64,000 nucleotides of DNA from Helicobacter_D ganmani. Lineage in GTDB: Bacteria > Campylobacterota > Campylobacteria > Campylobacterales > Helicobacteraceae. Under the pieces are notes generated by a model that saw only the letters and a program-made list of their open reading frames with translations, was not told the DNA's origin and did no database searches. Positions 26,649-35,467 of the stretch are shown here, in pieces; position 1 is the first letter of the stretch; every line of letters begins with the position of its first letter. Both the position numbers and the translations under genes were made by a program. Where the stretch lies: the NCBI RefSeq assembly GCF_965138225.1, contig NZ_CBCSAX010000002.1. One strand, given 5' to 3'.

Positions 26649-26990
26649 ATGGAAACACAAATAAGCGAAAATTTAACTTCGGCTTATATTTTTTGGGCAA
26701 TTTTTGCTGCATCGTTTGGTACGGCTTTGACGCGGTTTTTGCCCTTTTTTGCTTTTAAAAATGCGACGAATCAACCGCTTTTGCGCTACTTGCAAGAAAC
26801 AATGCCTTTATTGATTATGACGCTTTTGGTTTTCTTTAGTTTAAAGGATACGACTTGGAGTGAAACTTATGGGCTTTATGAAATGGGTGGAGTCGCTTGC
26901 GCAACCCTATGTTTTATACTTACTAAAAACTCTGTATTAAGCATATTCGCAGGAATTATTTTTTATATTTTTGCATTAAAAATATTTTAA
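26649..26990 (+). CDS. azlD: AzlD family amino acid exporter, small subunit
   Basis: A 113-residue protein with four predicted membrane helices, including FGTALTRFLPFFAF and LPYLQETMPLLIM-like features (here RYLQETMPLLIMTLLVFFSL). This fits the AzlD/YgaH small subunit. Its position 9 bp after azlC supports a joint transporter. Confidence 0.88.
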   Translation: METQISENLTSAYIFWAIFAASFGTALTRFLPFFAFKNATNQPLLRYLQETMPLLIMTLLVFFSLKDTTWSETYGLYEMGGVACATLCFILTKNSVLSIFAGIIFYIFALKIF

Positions 26991-27000
26991 AAGGGATTAA

Positions 27001-27342
27001 ATGGTAAAAATTTATGGAATTAAAAATTGTGGAAGCGTGAAAAAAGCATTAAATTTTTTGGAGTCTAAAGGAATCCCTTATACATTGATAGACTTTAAAA
27101 CAACGCCACCTATCCCTCAAGATTTGGAACATTGGCTGAAATTTGTTTCTTTGGAAGTGCTTTTCAATAAAAAAGGCACAACTTATAAGAAATTGGGGCT
27201 AAAAGAATTGCAATTAACACCTGCAAAAATAAAAGAATGGCTAATAAAAGAGCCGATGTTGATTAAGCGACCAGTAATAGTGCATTCTAATGGAGTTATT
27301 GTAGGCTTTAATGAAGAGGCTTATCAAAAGATGCAAGGATAA
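27001..27342 (+). CDS. ArsC/YffB-like thioredoxin-fold protein
   Basis: A 113-residue cytosolic protein of the ArsC/Spx superfamily. It starts KIYGIKNCGSVKKALNFLE, placing Cys10 at the reactive position, with LLIKRPVIV-type sequence (LIKRPVIVHSNG) near residue 90. The single Cys and overall pattern are closer to E. coli YffB than to dithiol Spx. It may be a glutathione- or thiol-dependent reductase; arsenate reductase activity cannot be assumed. It lies 10 bp after azlD. Confidence 0.8.
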   Translation: MVKIYGIKNCGSVKKALNFLESKGIPYTLIDFKTTPPIPQDLEHWLKFVSLEVLFNKKGTTYKKLGLKELQLTPAKIKEWLIKEPMLIKRPVIVHSNGVIVGFNEEAYQKMQG

Positions 27343-27346
27343 ATCA

Positions 27347-28732
27347 ATGAAAATCAAAAATGTGCGCATTATTTCTTTGATGTTGGCACTCTTTGTTGCT
27401 GCAATTTTAAGTGGTTGTGCGACAAAAGCAATAAAGAATCCTCAAGATATTGTAGTCCCCTTGCCCCCGCAAGATTTAAGCCTGTTTGTAAAAGAATCGC
27501 ATAGTTTGGATAACACCAAAAAACTTGCTTTAAAGAAAGAATATTTGACTTATTTTTTCTCTCCTTTTGACAAAAAACCTAAACATAATGTTAAGGAGCT
27601 TCAATGGGGCTTAAGAGAAGCTTATCAAGATTTGGGGTTTGGAGAAAATTTACTTCCATATCAGAAAGAAGAAATTGAAGAGTTAGAATTTGAAGCAAAT
27701 TTGGAAGCCTATCCAAGCGCGAAAAAACCAGCAATTATTACACGCAATTCTAATTTGCGCGTTTTGCCAACAAGCAAACCTCAATTTTCCAACCCAAATC
27801 AAGCAGGAAAAGGATTCCCCTTTGATAATTGGCAAAATTCTGCGATTTATGTAGGCACTCCCGTGTTGATTACACATTATTCGCGTTCGGGCAAATGGGC
27901 ATTCGTTGAAAGTGGTTTTGTAAGTGGGTGGATTTTGGCATTAGATGTTGGAATCTTAAATGATAATCAGGTGCAAAGTTTAAGGCAAATGCAAGATTTT
28001 TTAGTTGTTAGGAAGGACTTAACGCCCATTAAAAATTCTCATCAAGAATATTTGGAATCTGCGCGTATTGGAATGCTTTTGCCGTTGCTTGGTAGCACAA
28101 CAACACAATATGAAAGCCAGATCTTTTTACGCAATTCTCGTGGATATGCCTACACGCTTAAAGTAGCATTAAATCAAAATGCTTTTGATAAATTTCCGAT
28201 GAATTTTTCTGCTCAAGCAGTTGCTAGCTTGGCACAAGGAATTGTGGGTGAAAAATATGGTTGGGGTGGAATGTTTGGAAATCGGGATTGCTCTATGTTT
28301 TTGCGTGATATTTTGGGAAATTTTGGATTTTATCTTTTGAGAAATTCGCAAGCGCAAATGAGGCAAAAAAGTATTCAAGAAAGTCAGGATTCCACATTGT
28401 ATTTTGATTTGAGCCATTTGAATGTAGAGCAAAAGAAAAATTTTATCCAACAACAAGCTGTGCCTTTCGCAACATTGCTTGGTATGAAAGGACATATTAT
28501 GCTTTACATCGGAGAGTTAGATGGACAAATTTATATTTTGCATGACATTTGGGGTTTAAGAACGCTACAAAATGAAACACAAGAGGGAAGAAAAATTCTT
28601 GGTAAAGTTGTGATTACTTCAATTGAAATTGGCAAGCATATACAGGGCATTCATCAGGATAAATTGCTCATTGACCGCATTTATGGTATGCGAAATTTGT
28701 TTTTAGAAAGTGAATTTGATGGCACAAAATAA
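27347..28732 (+). CDS. SH3-like and NlpC/P60 domain lipoprotein, predicted cell-wall hydrolase
   Basis: A secreted lipoprotein of 461 residues. The signal peptide ends in the lipobox LSGC with lipidated Cys24. An SH3-like region (about 125-210, NSNLRVLPTSKPQF...AFVESGFVSGWI) precedes a C40 peptidase domain with catalytic Cys in GNRDCSMFLRD and His in MKGHIMLYIGELDG. Such proteins cleave peptidoglycan stem peptides in the periplasm. I start at ATG 27347, four bases after the previous stop and preceded by AAGGAT; a 12-residue longer frame would bury the signal peptide. It overlaps the next gene by 14 bp. Confidence 0.88.
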   Translation: MKIKNVRIISLMLALFVAAILSGCATKAIKNPQDIVVPLPPQDLSLFVKESHSLDNTKKLALKKEYLTYFFSPFDKKPKHNVKELQWGLREAYQDLGFGENLLPYQKEEIEELEFEANLEAYPSAKKPAIITRNSNLRVLPTSKPQFSNPNQAGKGFPFDNWQNSAIYVGTPVLITHYSRSGKWAFVESGFVSGWILALDVGILNDNQVQSLRQMQDFLVVRKDLTPIKNSHQEYLESARIGMLLPLLGSTTTQYESQIFLRNSRGYAYTLKVALNQNAFDKFPMNFSAQAVASLAQGIVGEKYGWGGMFGNRDCSMFLRDILGNFGFYLLRNSQAQMRQKSIQESQDSTLYFDLSHLNVEQKKNFIQQQAVPFATLLGMKGHIMLYIGELDGQIYILHDIWGLRTLQNETQEGRKILGKVVITSIEIGKHIQGIHQDKLLIDRIYGMRNLFLESEFDGTK

Positions 28733-29474
28733 GAACGATAAAAAAATTATTGAATGCAAAAATGTTAAATTTTATTTTACCAAAGAGCGAATTTTGTATA
28801 ATGTGGATTGGACGATTTGTGAAGGTGATTTTTGGGCAATCATTGGACCAAATGGTGGTGGTAAAAGCACATTAGCGCGTCTTTTGGTTGGATTGCTAAA
28901 GCCAACAAGTGGAGAAATTATAAAGAATAAAGATTTGTGCATTGGCTATGTGCCACAAAATACTTTTTTAAATCGTCATTTTCCCATTACAGCACTTGAG
29001 GTTGTAATGATGGGGTTTTTAAAACCTAATTTTTTTGGTGGATTTTTACCCAAAAATGCAAAGAAAATTGCAATGGAGAGGTTAGAGCAATTCCATTTGG
29101 AATCCTTTGCGCATAAAAAAGTCGGTGAGCTCTCTGGAGGACAGAGACAAAGAGTGCTGATTGCGCGTGCATTATGCGGTAACCCCAATCTTTTGGTCTT
29201 AGATGAGCCTACGGCAAGTATTGACCAAAAGAATCAAAAAGAAATTTATGATTTGTTGCGACAAATCAATCAAGAAAAGACTATCCTAATGATTAGTCAT
29301 GATGTGTCCGTTTTGTTAGGATATGCAAAAAAAGTTTTATATGTGAATAAAGAAGTTACAACGCATAACTTACCAAGTGATGTGAATGTTTCCTCTAGCA
29401 TAGGGGATAAACATTTCTGCGAAGTAGAGCTTATGGGTTTGTGGCACTCTAATAGAGGAGGTAAAAATGAATAA
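28719..29474 (+). CDS. znuC: Zinc-type metal ABC transporter ATP-binding protein
   Basis: The ATPase of a high-affinity metal importer, probably for zinc. At 251 residues it has Walker A GPNGGGKSTLARLL, Q-loop GYVPQNTF, signature LSGGQRQRVLIARAL, Walker B LLVLDEPT and the H-loop ISHDVSVL. The best family match is ZnuC/MntB-type. ATG 28719 overlaps the NlpC gene, and a GTG three codons upstream is also possible. The permease gene lies after mqo, and no substrate-binding protein gene is in the window. Confidence 0.85.
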   Translation: MAQNKNDKKIIECKNVKFYFTKERILYNVDWTICEGDFWAIIGPNGGGKSTLARLLVGLLKPTSGEIIKNKDLCIGYVPQNTFLNRHFPITALEVVMMGFLKPNFFGGFLPKNAKKIAMERLEQFHLESFAHKKVGELSGGQRQRVLIARALCGNPNLLVLDEPTASIDQKNQKEIYDLLRQINQEKTILMISHDVSVLLGYAKKVLYVNKEVTTHNLPSDVNVSSSIGDKHFCEVELMGLWHSNRGGKNE

Positions 29475-30825
29475 TTCTTATGATGTGGCAATTATTGGTG
29501 CTGGAATTTCAGGAAGCGCGTTGTTTTATGCGCTAACGCATTATACAGATTTAAAGCGAGTGGTTTTACTAGAAAAATACGAAGCACCCGCTACACTTAG
29601 TTCTAGTGGTAATAATAATTCTCAAACCATTCACGCAGGTGATATTGAGACGAATTATACTTTTGAAAAAGCAAAAAAGGTTGCAAGGTCAGCAGAAATG
29701 CTAGTTTCTTATGCTTTATTTCATCAACTGCAAAACAAAAGTATTTTTGAATATCAAAAAATGGCGATTGGGGTAGGGGATAAAGAAGTGGAATTTATGC
29801 AAAAACGTCACGAGGAATTTAAGGGGATTTATCCGAAATTGGAATTTTTTACCAAAGAGGACATTAAAGAGATTGAGCCTAATGTCATTAAGCTAGCAGA
29901 CGGAAGCGATCGCGCAGAGAATGTGGTAGGTTCTGGAACACGCAAAAGCTTCTGTGCAATGGATTTTTGTTCTGTGGCGCATCATATGGTAGAGAAAAGT
30001 GTATTTGGCGAGCATCAAGCAATTTTTAACTATCAAGTGCAAGATATTATTAAACAAGGTGATGGGAGATATACAATTCGCGCAAAAGGTAAAGAACCCC
30101 TTAGTGCCTCTTTTGTGCTAGTGAATGCAGGTGCGCATTCATTATTTTTAGCACAAAATATGGGATTTGGTTTAGATCTTGGTTGCTTGCCTGTGGCGGG
30201 AAGCTTTTTCTTTATTCCCGGCGACAAGCTAAGGGGTAAAGTTTATACGGTGCAACACCCTAAACTACCTTTTGCGGCGATTCATGGCGACCCTGATGTT
30301 GTAGCAAAAGGCAAGAATCGTTTGGGTCCAACTGCTCTTTCTTTGCCTAAATTAGAGAGATTTAAGCCCGGAACTTATTTGGATTTCTTTAAAACCTCTG
30401 GATTTGGAGAAGCGGCTACAACAAAAATTATATGGGATTTATTTTCAGATAGTGAGATTCGTAATTATATTTTACGAAATTTCTTGTATGAAGTTCCTAT
30501 GATTGGGAAGAGATTTTTTATCAAAGAAGCGCAAAAGATTATCCCCTCTATCACCTTAGAGGATTTGACTTATGCGAGCGGTTTTGGTGGAATCCGCCCA
30601 CAAGTGCTTGATAAAAAAACTAAAAAACTTGTTTTAGGAGAAAAAAAGATTAAAAGCGGAGAGGGAATTACATTTAATATGACACCAAGTCCTGGTGCAA
30701 CAAGCTGTATGCGCAATGCATTGATTGATATGATTGAGATTGCGGAATATCTTAATGCAACGATTAAAATGGATATTATCAAGACTGAATTAAATGAAGA
30801 AAGCTTGGAGTGGCTCGTTGATTGA
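29467..30825 (+). CDS. mqo: Malate:quinone oxidoreductase
   Basis: A peripheral membrane flavoenzyme that oxidises malate to oxaloacetate and passes electrons to the quinone pool. The FAD-binding GxGxxG motif is VAIIGAGISGSALFYAL at residues 7-23, with SSGNNNSQTIHAGDIETNY, KSFCAMDFC and the C-terminal TPSPGATSCMRNAL block. The length of 452 residues is normal for the Helicobacter/Campylobacter type. The gene overlaps the ABC ATPase gene by 8 bp and the permease gene by 32 bp, so it interrupts a transporter operon. Confidence 0.92.
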   Translation: MNNSYDVAIIGAGISGSALFYALTHYTDLKRVVLLEKYEAPATLSSSGNNNSQTIHAGDIETNYTFEKAKKVARSAEMLVSYALFHQLQNKSIFEYQKMAIGVGDKEVEFMQKRHEEFKGIYPKLEFFTKEDIKEIEPNVIKLADGSDRAENVVGSGTRKSFCAMDFCSVAHHMVEKSVFGEHQAIFNYQVQDIIKQGDGRYTIRAKGKEPLSASFVLVNAGAHSLFLAQNMGFGLDLGCLPVAGSFFFIPGDKLRGKVYTVQHPKLPFAAIHGDPDVVAKGKNRLGPTALSLPKLERFKPGTYLDFFKTSGFGEAATTKIIWDLFSDSEIRNYILRNFLYEVPMIGKRFFIKEAQKIIPSITLEDLTYASGFGGIRPQVLDKKTKKLVLGEKKIKSGEGITFNMTPSPGATSCMRNALIDMIEIAEYLNATIKMDIIKTELNEESLEWLVD

Positions 30826-31633
30826 ACTTTTGGGATATACTTTTGTGCAAAACGCTCTTTGGGGTGCATTTTGCACAAGTATTATTTGTGGAATTATCGG
30901 TACATTGGTTGTAACTAATCGTATGGTGTTTGTCGCGGGTGGAATTGCACATAGCGTTTATGGAGGGGTTGGAATTGCAGCATTTTTTGGCTTACCGATT
31001 CTTGTAGGAGCTACGGGATTCAGCATTTTTTGTGCGATTCTTTTAGCCTATATGTTGCTTTTTGCCAAAGAACGTTTGGATTCTCTTATCGGCTCATTAT
31101 GGGCTTTTGGTATGGCATTAGGTGTGATTTTGGTAGAATTAACGCCGGGCTATAATAAAGACTTTATGGGATATTTGTTTGGTAGTATTTTGAGTATCAC
31201 AGAGAGTGATATTTATTTGATGGTTGGTTTTGGTCTCTTTTTGATTGCTTTTGTAGGGTTATTTTATCGTATTATTCTTGGAATCTCGTATGACAATGAA
31301 TTTACTCAATTACAAGGCATTAATACAAGATTCTTTAGCATTCTTTTAATGATTTTGATTGCTTTGGGAATTGTGATTTCTATGCGTTCGGTTGGCATTA
31401 TTTTAATCGTTGCACTTTTGAGTATCCCTGCTTATTGTAGCGAGATTTTTACAACTTCTCTTGCAAAAATGATGTTTGGAGCAAGTTTGATCTCATTTGT
31501 GTGTATGCTATGTGGAATCGCAGTGGCTTATTTTTATAACTTGCAAGCAGGAGCAAGCATTGTGATGATTTTGGCATTTTTTTCCTTTTTCTTGGCTGTT
31601 TTTCATCGTTTTTATAAATTTCAAACTATTTAA
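30794..31633 (+). CDS. znuB: Zinc-type metal ABC transporter permease
   Basis: An integral membrane subunit of 279 residues with eight or nine hydrophobic segments and the ABC-3 family pattern GGIAHSVYGGVGIAAFFG near residue 50 and ISMRSVGIILIVALLSIPA near 197. Members import zinc, manganese or iron; the closest look is ZnuB. It starts inside the end of mqo, and an alternative start a few codons downstream cannot be excluded. Its partner ATPase is encoded upstream of mqo. Confidence 0.87.
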   Translation: MKKAWSGSLIELLGYTFVQNALWGAFCTSIICGIIGTLVVTNRMVFVAGGIAHSVYGGVGIAAFFGLPILVGATGFSIFCAILLAYMLLFAKERLDSLIGSLWAFGMALGVILVELTPGYNKDFMGYLFGSILSITESDIYLMVGFGLFLIAFVGLFYRIILGISYDNEFTQLQGINTRFFSILLMILIALGIVISMRSVGIILIVALLSIPAYCSEIFTTSLAKMMFGASLISFVCMLCGIAVAYFYNLQAGASIVMILAFFSFFLAVFHRFYKFQTI

Positions 31634-31644
31634 AAGGATTTCTT

Positions 31645-31875
31645 ATGCAAGAAAATAAACAAACTACCCTAGAAAGGGTGCAAAAAACAGCATTAAAGGC
31701 AGTTAAAATCTCTCTTATTGCTTGCGTGATTATGATTGTTTTTGTTTCCTTGAGCCTTTGGGTGTCGCTTAATCAAATCACAGCGACAGCAAATCTTGTA
31801 AAAATGCAAAAAGAATATGCACTGCGCTTAGAAAAATTAGAAAATACTCTTGATTCTTCAAGGGTAAATCAATAA
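31645..31875 (+). CDS. Small single-pass membrane protein (DUF5408-like)
   Basis: A 76-residue protein with one membrane helix (about 24-44, ISLIACVIMIVFVSLSLWVSL), a basic N-terminus and a charged, helical C-terminus. It resembles the DUF5408 small proteins of Helicobacter, whose role is not known. It is 11 bp after the permease gene, so it may be linked to that transporter. Confidence 0.7.
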   Translation: MQENKQTTLERVQKTALKAVKISLIACVIMIVFVSLSLWVSLNQITATANLVKMQKEYALRLEKLENTLDSSRVNQ

Positions 31876-31930
31876 AATTTGCATAGTATTAAGTTAGCCT
31901 AAGAATCTATGATAAGGTTTCTAAAGAATT

Positions 31931-32848
31931 ATGAAAAATATCCTTTTTTATATTTTACTTGTAATGGCGATGGGTTTTTGGGGTGCTTCTTGGGCTGCTA
32001 GTAAGGTTTTGATTGAATATGCAAGTGCAGATGTAGTTGCCTTTTGGAGGTTTTTCTTTGCCTTACTTGCTTCTTGTGCGATAGTCTTTTTTCTCAAGAT
32101 TCCTTTGCGAATTGACAAGTCTGCATTGAAGTTTTTATCGTTTGCAGCTTTTTTGAATTGTTTGTATTCTATTATGTATTTTATCGGTTTAAATTATGGC
32201 AGCGCGGGAAAAAGTGGAGTGCTTGTAACAACATTAATTCCGATATTTGCCTATCTTTTGACTTTCGGGTTTTATAAGCTCAAAAAAGATTCCACAAGAG
32301 TGATGAAAAAAAATGAGATTTTGGGTTTATTTCTGGGAATCCTTGCGGGGATTTGTTTGCTAGATTTAGGAAGTTGGCAACAGCTTTTTGGTAAATCCAA
32401 TGTATTTTTTGTTCTTTGTGCGTTGGATTGGGCAATTTTAACCCTTGTTTGTCGCAATCTTAGAATTCACCCTGTAGCGATTAATCTATACATTACTTTT
32501 TTAAGTGTGTTATTGTTTTCGCCTATTTTTTTCTTTCAGCCTAGTATGTTGGATATTTTTACCTTTGAGTTTAGGTTTTGGTGGATGATGTTTATCGTGG
32601 CGGTATTATCTACGGCTGTGGGAACGAGCATTTATTATATGGGAGTGGCACGCGTAGGGGCAACGCAAGCAAGCTCTTTTAATCTGCTTGTGCCAGCCAC
32701 TGCGCTATTAAGCAGTTTTATCATTTTGAGAGAGATTCCAAGTGTTTTAACATTGCTTGGAGGAAGTCTTGCAGTTTTTGCGACTTATCTCATTAATCTT
32801 TATCAGCCCAAACATTTTAGTTGGAAGTCAAAAAAGCTTGAGGAATAG
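31931..32848 (+). CDS. EamA/DMT family transporter
   Basis: A polytopic membrane protein of 305 residues with ten hydrophobic segments and the two-repeat EamA architecture. The first repeat has GFWGASWAASKVLIEYASADVVAFWRF, and the second ends TAVGTSIYYMGVARVGATQASSFNLLVPATALLSSF. DMT proteins export metabolites or amino acids, and the substrate is unknown. It lies 55 bp after the DUF5408-like gene and converges with the PilJ gene. Confidence 0.88.
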   Translation: MKNILFYILLVMAMGFWGASWAASKVLIEYASADVVAFWRFFFALLASCAIVFFLKIPLRIDKSALKFLSFAAFLNCLYSIMYFIGLNYGSAGKSGVLVTTLIPIFAYLLTFGFYKLKKDSTRVMKKNEILGLFLGILAGICLLDLGSWQQLFGKSNVFFVLCALDWAILTLVCRNLRIHPVAINLYITFLSVLLFSPIFFFQPSMLDIFTFEFRFWWMMFIVAVLSTAVGTSIYYMGVARVGATQASSFNLLVPATALLSSFIILREIPSVLTLLGGSLAVFATYLINLYQPKHFSWKSKKLEE

Positions 32849-32869
32849 ATTCAAATATCTTGTTTGCAA

Positions 32870-34207
32870 TTAGCAACAGCTTTCAATTTCTTTTAAAATT
32901 CTATGGAGTTTGTCAAGTAATCTAGCAGTGATGATGAGCTGTTCGCTAGATTGGATTGCAATATCTTCACTTAGGTTAATGCTGTCTTCTATGCTCTTGC
33001 GTCTTTCCTCACTGATTTTTGCAAAGGCAAGTTTATGCCGAATCTCTTCACTAATATTTTCAATCTCTTCACTAATGAGTTCGCTTAAATGAATGGCTTG
33101 TTTGGAAGTTTCTTTGGTTTGTTCTAGGCTTTGCAAAAAATGTGAAAGATTCTGTGAGGCTTGAGATAGCTCGCTTTCTCCTTCTAGCTGAATTGCTTCG
33201 GTGAGATTTTGGTTGAGTTTGCCACTTGCGAGGAGTTTGGTTTTTTGCAAAAAGCGTCCCAAATGTGCCCTAATGTTCAAGAGATTATAAATAGAGTAGA
33301 ATCCAAGCAATATCATAATAAACGCCGCGACATATTGAAATTTCTCCAAATAGGCGCGTTGGTGGATAGAAATGTCAGAATAAAGATTCACCGTCCAATC
33401 AATTTCATTTAAGATAGCGGTATTTTGCGATGTAATTTGTTTTAAATCCTCTACAATATGTTCTTGTAGGTTTAAAACATTATCAATATGTTTGGAGTAA
33501 GTTTGCCAAAATTCATAGGCTTCTTGAATGGATTTGGCAAGTTTTGGAAAATGTTTGTAGTTGGCATTTTGATAAAAATTTGTGATAATGGTATGATAAA
33601 GCGCATGACTCTCTTTAAAAGCACGATAAGATTTGTCATCCCAAATATGAAAATAACGTGTCATCAGATATGCCATTCGCTGTGTGAGCATTCGCTGACG
33701 CCCAGAATCATCAATAAGATGGGCAGGCATTTTGGATTCTACCATCGCTTTGACGATGTTATCGGAGAGAAATAACATTTTGATGTTATTTTCGTCCAAA
33801 AATTTCCTATCCTCATAAAGTTTGCTAGAAGTAGATTTAAAATCCTCTACAATGGTTTTAAAGTGCGTCCATTGCGTCGTAATTGCTTCTAGCTTGGTGA
33901 TAATCGTTGTTTTGGTGGGAGGATTAATATTTTTTTGTGGATTGCCAAAGCGCAAGGTGTTTAGGTTGTTTTCAAACTCTTCTAGGGCAAGGTTAAGTGC
34001 GGTGTAGTCTTGGCTATTTTGAGAGTTAATAAGGAAAATTTCTTTTGTGATTTTTTGCGTGAGCATTCGCTCTTTTCCTGCAATATTGATGATATAGCCA
34101 TCTTGGATTCCAAGTTGGTTGATAAAGATTACTGAGAGAATCATTACCCCAACACAAAAGGTTGTAAGAATCCCAAGTATGATGAGGCGCGTTACAATTT
34201 TTGTCAT
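32870..34207 (-). CDS. PilJ-domain membrane sensor without an output domain
   Basis: A 445-residue protein with an N-terminal membrane helix (about 7-30), two PilJ (type IV pilus MCP N-terminal) motifs (NIAGKERMLTQKITKEIFL and DDSGRQRMLTQRMAYLMTRYF), a second membrane helix near 290-310, and a HAMP-like plus coiled-coil tail. The repeated RMLTQ motif is the one found in nitrate/nitrite sensors of the NarX/PilJ group. There is no kinase, cyclase or conserved chemoreceptor hairpin tip, and it ends ESCC. It lies 2 bp after the broken Crp/Fnr gene and may modulate that regulator or a partner encoded elsewhere. This is inference. Confidence 0.8.
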   Translation of the reverse strand: MTKIVTRLIILGILTTFCVGVMILSVIFINQLGIQDGYIINIAGKERMLTQKITKEIFLINSQNSQDYTALNLALEEFENNLNTLRFGNPQKNINPPTKTTIITKLEAITTQWTHFKTIVEDFKSTSSKLYEDRKFLDENNIKMLFLSDNIVKAMVESKMPAHLIDDSGRQRMLTQRMAYLMTRYFHIWDDKSYRAFKESHALYHTIITNFYQNANYKHFPKLAKSIQEAYEFWQTYSKHIDNVLNLQEHIVEDLKQITSQNTAILNEIDWTVNLYSDISIHQRAYLEKFQYVAAFIMILLGFYSIYNLLNIRAHLGRFLQKTKLLASGKLNQNLTEAIQLEGESELSQASQNLSHFLQSLEQTKETSKQAIHLSELISEEIENISEEIRHKLAFAKISEERRKSIEDSINLSEDIAIQSSEQLIITARLLDKLHRILKEIESCC

Positions 34208-34209
34208 TC

Positions 34210-34871
34210 TTAATCCTGTTTAAAAATATTATGAAGTTTTTGTGGATTGATAATCTCAATCTTACCTTGTTTGTTGGTGAGTAAAATATTATCACGATGA
34301 AGTTTTTTTAAAGTTCTAGAAAGTGTCTCGGGCTGAATATTTAAAAAAGCAGCATTTTCTTGCTTTTTGTGTGCATTGAAACTATCTAAATGAAAATAAA
34401 GCGTATAGGCTATTTTTGCGGTGCTATCAAAAATGAGATTCTTTTGAATCACCTCCTCAAAAAGTGCGATTTTTTTTGGGTTTCTTTGAAAAATAAAGCT
34501 AAAATACAAGGATTCTGCTCTAAAATTTGCGTTAGTTTTATACCATCAAAACAGGCGATGAGAGAATCTTCCACACATTCAAGATTTGCAAAAGAGAAAA
34601 ACTCTCCTTTTGTATTTTGTGAGTTAAAGTCCAACAAAAGCCCATTTTCTAAAATCCCCAAAAATACTTCATTGTCAAAGCGTCCAACTTTATAGAGTTT
34701 TAAGCATCCTTTGCATAAGAAAAACAAAGAGGAAACGCGCGTTTGCTCATAAAGCACCATTTCTTTGGCGACAAAATGCTTGAAAGTTGTAATTTGGCTT
34801 AAAAGCATTAAATCCTCTTTGGCTAAAGCATTAAAAGGAGCGTAGGATTCCAAAGTATTAAAGGTTGGCAA
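34210..34871 (-). pseudogene. Crp/Fnr family regulator split by a frameshift at an A8 tract
   Basis: Two overlapping frames together give one full Crp/Fnr protein of about 220 residues. The first (34449-34871) has the cyclic-nucleotide-binding-like beta-roll and ends ETQKKSHFLRR. The second (34210-34509) resumes at KKIALFEEVIQ and carries the dimer helix and winged helix-turn-helix, including ENAAFLNIQPETLSRTLKKLHRDNIL. The switch point is a run of eight A on the coding strand (plus-strand T8 at 34470-34477); nine or six A would restore one frame. This may be a real inactivation, a phase-variable or slippage site, or a sequencing error. Confidence 0.75.
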
Positions 34872-35241
34872 AAATCACCCCATCAATGCCGCATTCTGCA
34901 GTTTTTTCAATTTCTTGTTCCTCTTGAATACAAAGTAAAATTTTTGCGTCAAAGAGATAGGTTTCTGCGAGTTTTTGCAAAGTTTTTGCAAGGTGGATTT
35001 CCCTGCAAAGCAAGAATCGCACATTTAAATTAACCAAAAATAAGGCTTCTTTGGTATTTCTAACAAAACTTGCATAAGCCAAAGTATTGCTATTACAAAA
35101 ACGCGCAAGAGCTAAGGTTTGTGTAAAAGAATCGCAAGAAAGCAACAAAAAATCAGAGGGCAGAGAATGGGTGATTTGCTCTTGAGAAGAAATGCGGACG
35201 AGATTTAGGGGGTGAATACAAGGGTGATTCAAAATCAGCAT
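34858..35241 (-). CDS. Hypothetical protein
   Basis: A 127-residue protein I do not recognise. It has no signal peptide or clear membrane helix and is rich in Leu, Ser and Cys (five Cys). Alternating short strands and helices, ending CGIDGVIFANL, suggest part of an alpha/beta fold. It overlaps the start of the Crp/Fnr gene by 14 bp and follows the zinc-ribbon membrane protein gene by 10 bp, so it is co-transcribed with them. Confidence 0.6.
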   Translation of the reverse strand: MLILNHPCIHPLNLVRISSQEQITHSLPSDFLLLSCDSFTQTLALARFCNSNTLAYASFVRNTKEALFLVNLNVRFLLCREIHLAKTLQKLAETYLFDAKILLCIQEEQEIEKTAECGIDGVIFANL

Positions 35242-35251
35242 TTTTTATCCT

Positions 35252-35467
35252 TTAAGCAAGTTTGGCACATTCTTTGGAGCAATAATATTTACCATCTTTA
35301 ATAATTACTTCTTCGTTTGAAACATAAGTTCCGCATTGTGTGCATTCAAGCATAATAGAATCTTGCGTTGATTTGAAGTCATTTTTTGTTGGTTTTTGTT
35401 GGTTTTTGCGAAAGAAAAGTAAATACACGCCAACTAAGAATAAAATTAATAAAAAAAATTTTAACAT
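35252..35467 (-). CDS. PP0621-like small membrane protein with zinc ribbon
   Basis: A 71-residue protein with an N-terminal membrane helix (about 3-20) followed by a basic linker and a treble-clef-like zinc site, LECTQCGTYVSNEEVI and YYCSKECAKLA. This matches the PP0621-family pattern. Its function is unknown. It overlaps the rsmG 3' end by 7 bp. Confidence 0.75.
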   Translation of the reverse strand: MLKFFLLILFLVGVYLLFFRKNQQKPTKNDFKSTQDSIMLECTQCGTYVSNEEVIIKDGKYYCSKECAKLA

